DNA of 33,862 bases from CAZPDM01 sp964585305 (GTDB lineage Bacteria > Planctomycetota > Uabimicrobiia > Uabimicrobiales > JABWCH01). Where the stretch lies: NCBI GenBank assembly GCA_964585305.1, contig CAZPDM010000047.1:1-33862 (forward strand). Direction: 5' to 3'. This document shows positions 8,137 through 15,632 of this stretch, piece after piece (the stretch's first letter is position 1; every line of letters begins with the position of its first letter). A model generated the notes under the pieces. The model was not told the DNA's origin and did no database searches. It saw only the letters and a list, made by a program, of their open reading frames with translations. Made by a program: the position numbers and the translations under genes.

Positions 8137-10362
8137 ATGTCAGTAGTTCGTTATTTTTGTTGTTTATTGTTGGTAATATGTTTTTTAGTTCCTATGTTGG
8201 ATGCTCAAAGTAAAACAACTTCATCTCGAAATAAAGTGCCTATTTATATTTCTTTTCATTGGCACATGCACCAACCTATTTATTGGCCTTATGAAGATGT
8301 TGTTACTACAAATAATCGTCATGTATATAGCTTTGATCTTTTGGATATTTTTTTCACACGTAGCGGGCCATATACAAGTTGGCCATATAATTCTGTAAAA
8401 GCTATGGCAGATAATGGCTTGCCACACGGTGGAGCGCAAGTCAGTTTTTCCGGTTCATTGATTGAAAATTTAAATACTATTCAAAAAGCGGGTTATGGTT
8501 TTAATAATTGGTCTCAATTTTATCGTCAAGGTCGCTTATTAAAAACAGCATTGGGAAATTCTCGGTTAGATTTGGTTTCCTTTGGTTATCATCATCCTAT
8601 GATGCCATTGTGTGATTACAAAGATATTCGTAAACAAATTCAAGCACATCGTGAGATTACACAAAAAACTTTTGGTAGTGATGTTCCGTATTCTAAAGGA
8701 ATTTTCCCACCCGAAAATGCTTTTGCCGAGTGGATGATTCCTGCGTTAGTCGATGAGGATTTAGAGTGGGTGTTTGTTGATAATATTCATTTCCATCGGG
8801 CAGCGAAGTCTTATCCTTGGGTAAAAGGCGAAAATTTAGTTCCTCCAAATCCAGCAGAACAAGTTAACATTGTTACTACTCCCTGGGTTCAATTGAATGG
8901 ACTTTGGGCACCTTCTAAAGTAAATGCTTGGGGATGCCGACCTCATTATGTTCGAATGATCGATCCAAAAACCGGTGATACATTGATGACTCCAGAGGGA
9001 AAACCAGCTAAGATGATTGCTGTACCTACAGAACGTTATATGGGAAATGAAGATGGACGCGGTGGCTTTGGAGCTTTGAATTACGAAACCGTTATGAGTC
9101 AACTTGAGGCTTATAACACAGATCCGAATCATCCTATTTTGCTAGTACTTCATCATGATGGAGATAACTACGGCGGTGGGACCGAAAGTTACTATCATAG
9201 TAATTTCTATAACTTTGTGCAATGGGTAAAAAGCAATCCTACCCGTTTTGTTGCTACTACAGTACAAGATTATTTAACAAAATTTCCCCCTGCTGCAGAG
9301 GATATTATTCACGTAGAACCAGGTTCTTGGTCTGGTGCTGACAATGGCGATGCCGAATTCAAAAAATGGAATGGCGATCCTAATGAAGATGGTTATTCTC
9401 CTGACCGCAATTCCTGGGGTGTAATGACAGCAGCTAAAAATGCGGTAGTAACAGCAGAAGAAAATGATGCAAATAGTGCAAATACTCAAGCCGCATGGAA
9501 GTATTTACTTTGTTCTCAAACTTCCTGCTATGAATATTGGGATGGTACAGAGATGTGGGACAGTCATCCTACTCGTGCTTGTAATCTTGCTTATCAAGAA
9601 GCAATGAAAGTACTTGGAGGATCATTTAAAGATACCACTCCTCCTACTATTTATAAACCACAACGCGAACCATACAACCCTGGTGGTATGGAATGGGGTC
9701 CCAATACAGAACCTTCTGATTTTGAAGTATGGACTTATGTCTATGATGTATCTGGTCTTAAAAATGTTACACTATATTACTCAGTAGCCCCCAATCAATA
9801 TGCACCAACTTTGGAAGCCTTAGAACAACGTGCTTGGCTACCTATACAAATGACCGCGAAAACAATCGATTCTCAAACTAATCCCAAACCTCTTGTTAAA
9901 GCTAAAGAATATAGTGCTCGTATTGAAGGCGTTCAGAAAGCTCTTGTTAGCTATTATGTAGAAGCTACAGATAATAATGGAAATGTCGATAAATCTCCTA
10001 TGATGTTTGTATATGTAGGAAATGGTCAAGAAACTGTTTGGCAGCCTAAAGTTCCTAAAACTACTGATGTTATTACAATTACTACAGATCGTAAAGCCTA
10101 TTTGCATTGGGGCGTTGACCAATGGAAAGTTCCAGCAAAAGAATATTGGACAGCGGATTCTTTCCTTTGGGAAGATGGAAAAGCAATTGAAAGTGAAATG
10201 AAGTTTGAAAATGGGAAGTATGTCATTCGTATTGGCCCATTTAATAAAACTGCTGTAAGCAGCATCAATTTTGTTTTCCATTATGTGGATAATACTTGGG
10301 ATAAAGACTATACAATCAATTTAGTTAAACCTACTGTTAAGCGTGCCAAAAGTCAAAAGTAG
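8137..10362 (+). CDS. Secreted glycoside hydrolase family 57 protein
   Basis: 741 residues from the ATG at 8137. AAGGAG ends 6 bases before it, so the upstream in-frame start at 8107 is rejected. Residues 1-23 are a signal peptide ending near LDAQ. The GH57 signature FHWHMHQP is at 40-47. GIFPPENAF carries the expected nucleophile, Glu193. HHDGDNYGG (339-347) carries candidate acid/base residues Asp341 or Asp343. GH57 enzymes are retaining alpha-glucan-type hydrolases or transferases (amylase, branching enzyme, amylopullulanase, alpha-galactosidase). The exact substrate cannot be named. Residues about 510-735 look like beta-sandwich domains (TTPPTIYKP, then a Tyr-rich strand pattern), perhaps carbohydrate-binding. 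The export signal implies work on polysaccharide outside the cytoplasm. A regulator-like gene diverges from it. Confidence 0.85.
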   Translation: MSVVRYFCCLLLVICFLVPMLDAQSKTTSSRNKVPIYISFHWHMHQPIYWPYEDVVTTNNRHVYSFDLLDIFFTRSGPYTSWPYNSVKAMADNGLPHGGAQVSFSGSLIENLNTIQKAGYGFNNWSQFYRQGRLLKTALGNSRLDLVSFGYHHPMMPLCDYKDIRKQIQAHREITQKTFGSDVPYSKGIFPPENAFAEWMIPALVDEDLEWVFVDNIHFHRAAKSYPWVKGENLVPPNPAEQVNIVTTPWVQLNGLWAPSKVNAWGCRPHYVRMIDPKTGDTLMTPEGKPAKMIAVPTERYMGNEDGRGGFGALNYETVMSQLEAYNTDPNHPILLVLHHDGDNYGGGTESYYHSNFYNFVQWVKSNPTRFVATTVQDYLTKFPPAAEDIIHVEPGSWSGADNGDAEFKKWNGDPNEDGYSPDRNSWGVMTAAKNAVVTAEENDANSANTQAAWKYLLCSQTSCYEYWDGTEMWDSHPTRACNLAYQEAMKVLGGSFKDTTPPTIYKPQREPYNPGGMEWGPNTEPSDFEVWTYVYDVSGLKNVTLYYSVAPNQYAPTLEALEQRAWLPIQMTAKTIDSQTNPKPLVKAKEYSARIEGVQKALVSYYVEATDNNGNVDKSPMMFVYVGNGQETVWQPKVPKTTDVITITTDRKAYLHWGVDQWKVPAKEYWTADSFLWEDGKAIESEMKFENGKYVIRIGPFNKTAVSSINFVFHYVDNTWDKDYTINLVKPTVKRAKSQK

Positions 10363-10363
10363 T

Positions 10364-10391
10364 AAATATTTTTTTCGAAAGAAAAATATTT
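10364..10391 (+). terminator. Weak AT-rich hairpin after the GH57 gene
   Basis: AAATATTTTT (10364-10373) pairs with AAAAATATTT (10382-10391) right after the GH57 stop. The stem is all A-T and has no separate T run, so termination may be leaky. Confidence 0.35.
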
Positions 10392-10422
10392 TGAAATACT
10401 TTGTAAATTATTTGAAAAATAA

Positions 10423-10451
10423 TTGACAATTCCCTTAAAAAGCATTATTAT
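10423..10451 (+). promoter_or_regulatory. Strong sigma70-type promoter of the nusA-infB unit
   Basis: A perfect TTGACA (10423-10428), a 17-base spacer and TATTAT (10446-10451). This near-consensus promoter leaves a leader of about 195 bases before nusA. Confidence 0.75.
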
Positions 10452-10556
10452 TTGAGCAAATTCTGAAAGTATACGGAATTTTACCGTTTCTATGATATTC
10501 CTCCAATTTTTTGATTGCTCATTTCCAAAAAATTTATACTGATGATTTTTTGAATG

Positions 10557-10627
10557 GCGATTCCTTACCAAAGGTGAGAAAAGTGTGTACTTATGTCATA
10601 CTTTTCAAAAATTATTGGTGGAATCGC
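10557..10627 (+). ncRNA. Structured leader element upstream of nusA (putative cis-regulatory RNA)
   Basis: GCGATTCC (10557-10564) pairs perfectly with GGAATCGC (10620-10627). After a 2-base bulge ACCA (10567-10570) pairs with TGGT (10616-10619). Inside, 10578-10587 pairs with 10597-10606 (10 bp, one G-U). An alternative pairing, CTTACC (10564-10569) with GGTGAG (10573-10578), excludes part of the outer stem. U-rich sequence (10628-10643) follows the outer stem, so the hairpin could act as an attenuator. nusA-infB operons are regulated in their leaders in other bacteria; here the idea rests on pairing only. Confidence 0.4.
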
Positions 10628-10653
10628 TAATTTATTTTCTTTGGATACTGAAT

Positions 10654-11586
10654 ATGCCATCAGAAGAAATTTTACATTTTATAAATGCCATTCATAAAGA
10701 AAAAGAAATTGAAATCGAAATCATTTTTAAGGGAATTGAAGCAGCTTTACAAATTGCAGTTGCAAAAAAATATCCCAACGCACAGATTTCGATCAATCGG
10801 CAAACTGGAGACATAACTATTTTATCAGAGACTGGTGAAGTTTTGCCAGCATCAGATAAATTGGGGAGAATGATTGCTTTATCTGGAAAACATACCATTC
10901 TTCAGAAGATTCATGAAGCTGAATCCCAAATGATATTTAACGAATTTAATCAAAAATATCATGAGATTATAACAGGGGAAGTAACCCGCTATAGTGGAAA
11001 TGATATTTTTTTAAATGTTGGCAAAATTGAAGCTATGTTACCCGCTGAAGAACAGGTACTTGGAGAAAATTATCGATTGGGAGATCGAATTCGGGCGTAT
11101 ATTATTCAAGTTGATAAACGAGGTTCACGCGTTCGGGTTATTCTTTCGCGTTCTCATCCTCAACTTGTGCGTAAGTTATTTGAATTGGAAGTTCCAGAAA
11201 TACGCCAAGGTTTGGTAGAAATAAAAGCTCTTGTTCGTGAGGCAGGTTACCGTACTAAAATAGCTGTTACTAGTGCAGATGAAAAAATTGATCCAATAGG
11301 ATCGTGTATTGGTGTAAGAAGCTCTCGTATTCATAATATTTTGGAAGAACTTCGTGGCGAAAAAATAGAAATTATTCGTTGGAATGCTGATTTAGAAATC
11401 ATGATTCGAAATGCTCTTAAACCTGCCGAAATTATTAAAATTGATCTAAATAAAGAACTTAAAAAAGCAAAAGTTTGGGTTTCTCCAGAACAACATCGCA
11501 TTGCTATTGGAAAAGATGGACAGAATGTTCGTCTTGCGGCAAAGTTATGTTATTGTGACATTGATATTGTAGCTGAAAATATTTAA
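10654..11586 (+). CDS. nusA: Transcription termination/antitermination factor NusA, short form
   Basis: 310 residues from the ATG at 10654 (MPSEEIL). The in-frame GTG at 10585 would add 23 residues unlike NusA and would run through the leader hairpin. The order is an N-terminal RNA-polymerase-binding domain, S1 (about 105-175, GEVTRYSGNDIFL), KH1 (EAGYRTKIAV, DPIGSCIGVRSSRI) and KH2 (VSPEQHRIAIGKDGQNVRLA). It ends just after KH2, so it lacks the acidic repeats of Escherichia coli NusA, like the short NusA of many other phyla. In KH1 the usual GxRGxRI loop reads GVRSSRI. The usual upstream gene rimP is absent, and ylxR/ylxQ do not lie between it and infB. NusA binds RNA polymerase and nascent RNA to control pausing and termination. 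Confidence 0.93.
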   Translation: MPSEEILHFINAIHKEKEIEIEIIFKGIEAALQIAVAKKYPNAQISINRQTGDITILSETGEVLPASDKLGRMIALSGKHTILQKIHEAESQMIFNEFNQKYHEIITGEVTRYSGNDIFLNVGKIEAMLPAEEQVLGENYRLGDRIRAYIIQVDKRGSRVRVILSRSHPQLVRKLFELEVPEIRQGLVEIKALVREAGYRTKIAVTSADEKIDPIGSCIGVRSSRIHNILEELRGEKIEIIRWNADLEIMIRNALKPAEIIKIDLNKELKKAKVWVSPEQHRIAIGKDGQNVRLAAKLCYCDIDIVAENI

Positions 11587-11675
11587 CTACAAGTTGTAAA
11601 TTTTTTTATGCTTTTATAGCTAAGTATAGCTCAAAAAATTTATGAAGCCCAAAACTTATGGATTGGAGCGCAAAG

Positions 11676-14282
11676 ATGGAAAATCAAGAAAACAAACTGC
11701 CTGCCTCCTCAGATAAAGGAAGTAGTTCACAGCCTAGTGAATCTGCGCAGCAAAAACCACGTTATCCTCGTGAAGATCGTCCTTATTATAATCGCAATCG
11801 TAATCGTAGTCAAACAAGGCCTCCAACTGATGGAAAGCCACAAGGGGGAGAAAAACCTCAAGGGGGAGAAAAACCTCAAGAAAGTAATAATACAGGGAGT
11901 AATACAGAAAGCGAACCTCCAAAAAAGAACTATAGTAGTAATCGTCCTAATTATCCTAATTATCGTAGTCGAAATCCAAATCGGGGCACACGCCCTTGGG
12001 ATAAAGATAGCCAAAGCAGCCAACAAAATCAAGGCGGCGTAAGCGATTCATCTAATCAAAAAAACACATCAGAACAACAAAATATGACCACAAATCCAGA
12101 AACCTCAGAAAAAAAAGAATCTGGTAGCAAACCTGTAGAAACTGCTCAACAAAAAAATTATGGGAAGAGCAGCAATCAAAGATATCAAGGAAGATATTCA
12201 CAAGGCTACCAACAAAATAGAAAAGGCTCAAACCCAAAATATTCTAGCCCAAATTCATCTACCAAACCTCCTTCAGATGTTACACCTACTCCAAGTAAAG
12301 TAAGTGAAGAATTTACTAAATTAAAGTCTTCTTCTCAAGAATATAAAAAGCCCAATCGTCCGTATCATTCTAATCGTCCGTATCAACCCAATCGTACGCA
12401 ATCTAACCAAAATATTCGAACATACCAACCGGCTCCTTATATTTCTGTTCAACAAACTCCACCTGCACCACCCGTAGCACCTGTTGCTCCAGTAGAAACT
12501 CCTGCTCCTAAAGTTGAACTTCCAAAACCTCCTGTAGAAATTCGAATTCCTACCACAATACAAAGAGTCTCACAACTTTTGGGAATGAAGACAGATATTC
12601 TCATCGAGAAAATGAAAGCCGGTGGTCTTGAACTTACAGCTAATCAACAAGTTGATGAGCCATTGCTAGAAACAGTAGCTTTACAATTAAATCGTGAAAT
12701 AAAAATTAGAAGAGCAGATGGACAAGAAGTTCCAAGAGCAGCGATTGTTACTTTTATGGGACATGTTAATCATGGGAAAACTTCTTTGTTAGATTGTGTC
12801 CGCAATACACATATTGTAGAAAATGAAGCTGGTGGAATCACTCAACATATTGGCGCATACAAAATCAATTATAAAAATCAATCTATTGTCTTTTTAGACA
12901 CTCCTGGACATGAAGCATTTACAAAAATGCGTGCACGTGGTGCTAATGTTACGGATATTGTTGTTTTAGTCGTTGCAATTGATGATTGTGTAAAACCACA
13001 AACATTAGAGGCTGCGGATCATGCTCGTGCTGCAAATATTACCCCAGATAGAATTATTGTCGCTGTCAATAAGGTTGATAAACCTGGTATTGATAAAACT
13101 CGAAATATAGATCGTATCATGACAGAACTATCTGCTAAAAAAGAGCTAACTCCTGAAAAATGGGGTGGGCAAACTATGTACGTCCCAGTTTCTGCTCTTA
13201 CAAAAGAAGGCATTGACGAGCTATTAGATACGATTTTATTACTGGCCGAAATGAATGAACTTCATGCTAACCCTAAATTAAAAGCCACAGGTATTGTTTT
13301 GGAAACTCGAATTGTGGAAGGGAAAGGACCTGTTGCAAGTGTAATCATTCAGAATGGTACTCTTAAAGAAGGAGATCCCTTCTATTGCAGTTGTCAACAT
13401 GGAACTGTTCGCACAATTACAAACCATCTTGGAGAAATTGTAAAAGAAGCTGGCCCGTCTACACCCGTAGAAATCTGTGGATTTAGTAATTTACCAGAAG
13501 TTGGTGAAAAATTTATCGTTACAGAAAATCTTAAACAAGCTCGCATGGCAACAGAAGAAAATAAGGATAACCTTAATTCTGCTAAATTGAAAACAAATCG
13601 TATGAGTCCTTTAGATATTTTTAAAGGCCTTGATGACGCGAAAAAACCAATAGCACAAAGTTTAAAGATTATTTTAAAAACAGATGTGCAAGGTTCTTTA
13701 GAAGCTATTCAAGGAAAATTACGCGAAGCTGAATATGCAGACGCAGAAGTAAAACTTCGCATTCTTCATGCTGCCGTTGGTCCGATTACAGAAAATGACG
13801 TAAACTTAGCAGATTCCGATAAAGCCGTTATTGTTGGATTTAACGTACTTGCAAATAGTCGAGCAGAAGAACTTGCAATTAAACGTGGCGTACAAATCCG
13901 ACGACATAACGTTATTTACCAACTATTAAAAGAAGTAAAAAGCATGATGGGTGGTATGCTTGCTCCTGAAATTAAAGAAGAAGTTACAGGACATTGTACC
14001 ATTCGTAAAATTATTCAAATTTCAAGTGTTGGTAATATTGCGGGATGTTTTGTAACAGATGGTAGCATTGAACGTAGCTCGAAAATTCGTTTGTATCGTG
14101 GAGGCATCTTAGTTAATAAAGATAAACCTTTGACAATTACAAGTCTTAAACATTTAAAAGAAGATTATGGCGAAGTCAAAAAAGGCTTGGAATGTGGAAT
14201 AAAATTGGATTATGAAGACCTTAAGGAAGGCGATGAAATCGAAGCCTTTAAAGTCATTTCCATACAACGTACACTAGAATAG
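11676..14282 (+). CDS. infB: Translation initiation factor IF-2
   Basis: 868 residues. The ATG at 11676 is chosen because GGAG lies 7 bases upstream; an in-frame ATG at 11658 has none. Residues 1-290 are a disordered stretch rich in Asn, Gln, Ser, Pro, Lys and Arg. It includes two copies of the hexamer GGEKPQ and several NRPY-like motifs, and ends in a Pro/Val/Ala linker. An IF2_N-like helical domain is at 291-345. The GTPase domain has G1 GHVNHGKT (362-369), G2 around AGGITQHIGAY, G3 DTPGHE (408-413), G4 NKVD (465-468) and G5 SAL. Then come domains II, III and IV, which bind fMet-tRNA. IF-2 positions initiator tRNA on the 30S subunit and promotes subunit joining. G1 has Asn365 where most IF-2 proteins have Asp. 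It lies 89 bases after nusA, in the same unit. Confidence 0.95.
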   Translation: MENQENKLPASSDKGSSSQPSESAQQKPRYPREDRPYYNRNRNRSQTRPPTDGKPQGGEKPQGGEKPQESNNTGSNTESEPPKKNYSSNRPNYPNYRSRNPNRGTRPWDKDSQSSQQNQGGVSDSSNQKNTSEQQNMTTNPETSEKKESGSKPVETAQQKNYGKSSNQRYQGRYSQGYQQNRKGSNPKYSSPNSSTKPPSDVTPTPSKVSEEFTKLKSSSQEYKKPNRPYHSNRPYQPNRTQSNQNIRTYQPAPYISVQQTPPAPPVAPVAPVETPAPKVELPKPPVEIRIPTTIQRVSQLLGMKTDILIEKMKAGGLELTANQQVDEPLLETVALQLNREIKIRRADGQEVPRAAIVTFMGHVNHGKTSLLDCVRNTHIVENEAGGITQHIGAYKINYKNQSIVFLDTPGHEAFTKMRARGANVTDIVVLVVAIDDCVKPQTLEAADHARAANITPDRIIVAVNKVDKPGIDKTRNIDRIMTELSAKKELTPEKWGGQTMYVPVSALTKEGIDELLDTILLLAEMNELHANPKLKATGIVLETRIVEGKGPVASVIIQNGTLKEGDPFYCSCQHGTVRTITNHLGEIVKEAGPSTPVEICGFSNLPEVGEKFIVTENLKQARMATEENKDNLNSAKLKTNRMSPLDIFKGLDDAKKPIAQSLKIILKTDVQGSLEAIQGKLREAEYADAEVKLRILHAAVGPITENDVNLADSDKAVIVGFNVLANSRAEELAIKRGVQIRRHNVIYQLLKEVKSMMGGMLAPEIKEEVTGHCTIRKIIQISSVGNIAGCFVTDGSIERSSKIRLYRGGILVNKDKPLTITSLKHLKEDYGEVKKGLECGIKLDYEDLKEGDEIEAFKVISIQRTLE
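11841..11876 (+). repeat. Tandem 18-base repeat in the infB linker
   Basis: Two back-to-back copies of an 18-base unit encode QGGEKP twice in the disordered N-terminal linker of IF-2. Copy number could vary between strains. Confidence 0.8.
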
Positions 14283-14291
14283 ATACTATTT

Positions 14292-14363
14292 GCACGTGAA
14301 TTACTTTAACTAAAAAAACATATACGGACGCGAGTAAAACGTGTCTGTATATGTTAGACGTGC
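14292..14363 (+). other. Intercistronic stem-loop between infB and deoB
   Basis: A 16-bp stem (14317-14332 with 14340-14355, two G-U pairs, 7-base loop) is enclosed by a second 6-bp stem, GCACGT (14292-14297) with ACGTGC (14358-14363). No T run follows on the plus strand. On the minus strand the inner stem is followed by seven T (complement of 14312-14318), but no minus-strand gene is there to terminate. It may be a processing or mRNA-stability element, or a leaky terminator. Confidence 0.5.
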
Positions 14364-14388
14364 CTTTAAAAGCTAGGAAGTCGCAAAT

Positions 14389-15552
14389 ATGAAACATTTT
14401 AAACGAATTTTTCTGGTTGTTTTAGATGGAGTAGGTGCAGGAGCACTCCCAGATGCTCATTTATTCCATGATGAGAATAGCAATACATTAGGACATGTTT
14501 ATGAAAAGGTTGGCCTAAATGTTCCTAATATGAGTTCCATGGGACTTTGTAAAATTGTTCCATTTCCTCAACAAGAGCCACAAAAAGGAGCCTGGGGGAA
14601 AATGGCGGAAAAGTCTATGGGAAAAGATACTACAACTGGACATTGGGAGCTAGCCGGAGTGTTGATATCTCAAGCGTTTCCAGTATATCCACAAGGATTT
14701 CCAGATGAAATTCTTAAACCATTTTGTGAAGCAATTGGTAGAGATATTCTAGGAAATTACCCTGCTTCTGGAACAGAGATTATTCAAAAACTTGGTGATG
14801 AACATGTAAAAACTGGGAAACCGATTGTTTATACATCAGCAGATTCAGTTTTTCAAATTGCAGCACATGAAAAAATTATTCCCTTAGATGAACTTTATCG
14901 AATTTGCAAAATTGCGCGTGAATTACTTACTGGAAAACATAGTGTTGGTAGAGTTATTGCTCGGCCATTTATTGGCACATCAGGAAATTATACTCGTACA
15001 AAAGCCCGACATGATTTCTCTTTAGAACCAATCGGCACAACAGTTTTAGATGTTCTTAAACAAAATGGTTTTGATAGTATTGGTGTTGGTAAAATCGAAG
15101 ATATTTTTGCTGGCCGTGGAATTACAAAAAGCTATCCTGATAAAGGAAATGAAGCTTGTTTTAATCGGACTTTAGACTTAATTAAAGAAAAAAATCAGCG
15201 GGGATTAATTTTTGTTAATTTGGTTGATTTTGATATGCTTTATGGTCACAGAAAAGATTCTTTAGGTTTTAAAAATGCCTTAGAGTGGTTTGATCAAAAC
15301 TTAGTACAATGGTTGGATAATTTTCAAGAGAATGATCTTTTACTAATAACTGCTGATCATGGAAATGACCCGACATTATTAGAAACAACAGATCATGCAA
15401 GAGAATATGTTCCATTGTTAGCATACCATTCTACAATAGGTAGAATTGATCTTGGTATTTTAAATACATTTAGCGATATTGCCCAAACTATCGCAGAAAA
15501 TTTTCAACTTCCTAAACTAGAACACGGATTAAGTTTCCTAGCTAAACTTTAA
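14389..15552 (+). CDS. deoB: Phosphopentomutase
   Basis: 387 residues, the normal length for bacterial DeoB, with AGGAAG before the ATG. It belongs to the alkaline-phosphatase superfamily. VVLDGVGAGALPDA holds the metal ligand Asp13. KDTTTGHWE carries the Thr cluster (81-83) that includes the phosphorylated residue of the family. The C-terminal ADHGNDPT and TDHARE motifs complete the two-metal site. It interconverts ribose or deoxyribose 1-phosphate and the 5-phosphate, linking nucleoside salvage to the pentose pathway. No other deo gene is nearby. It follows infB after a structured 106-base gap and may be partly co-transcribed with it. Confidence 0.95.
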   Translation: MKHFKRIFLVVLDGVGAGALPDAHLFHDENSNTLGHVYEKVGLNVPNMSSMGLCKIVPFPQQEPQKGAWGKMAEKSMGKDTTTGHWELAGVLISQAFPVYPQGFPDEILKPFCEAIGRDILGNYPASGTEIIQKLGDEHVKTGKPIVYTSADSVFQIAAHEKIIPLDELYRICKIARELLTGKHSVGRVIARPFIGTSGNYTRTKARHDFSLEPIGTTVLDVLKQNGFDSIGVGKIEDIFAGRGITKSYPDKGNEACFNRTLDLIKEKNQRGLIFVNLVDFDMLYGHRKDSLGFKNALEWFDQNLVQWLDNFQENDLLLITADHGNDPTLLETTDHAREYVPLLAYHSTIGRIDLGILNTFSDIAQTIAENFQLPKLEHGLSFLAKL

Positions 15553-15575
15553 AATACTGGATATATTTTTATGTT

Positions 15576-15600
15576 ACCAATTATATATTTAATTGGTTTT
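15576..15600 (+). terminator. Possible weak terminator after deoB
   Basis: ACCAATTA (15576-15583) pairs with TAATTGGT (15590-15597) around a 6-base loop, followed by TTT. The stem is short and the T run is poor, so readthrough into the histidine kinase gene is likely. Confidence 0.4.
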
Positions 15601-15632
15601 ACTAAACTAAAACTTCTTAGGGCTAGGTCGCT

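Noticed and set aside
10557..10627. tRNA-like candidate before nusA (71 bases, 7-bp end stem)
   Set aside because: The end stem and length fit, but there is no T-arm with GTTCRA, the D-loop-like hairpin has only three loop bases, and no CCA or normal anticodon arm is seen. An mRNA leader structure explains it better.
10585..10653. GTG start for NusA with 23 extra residues
   Set aside because: The extra residues are unlike NusA and would start inside the leader hairpin.
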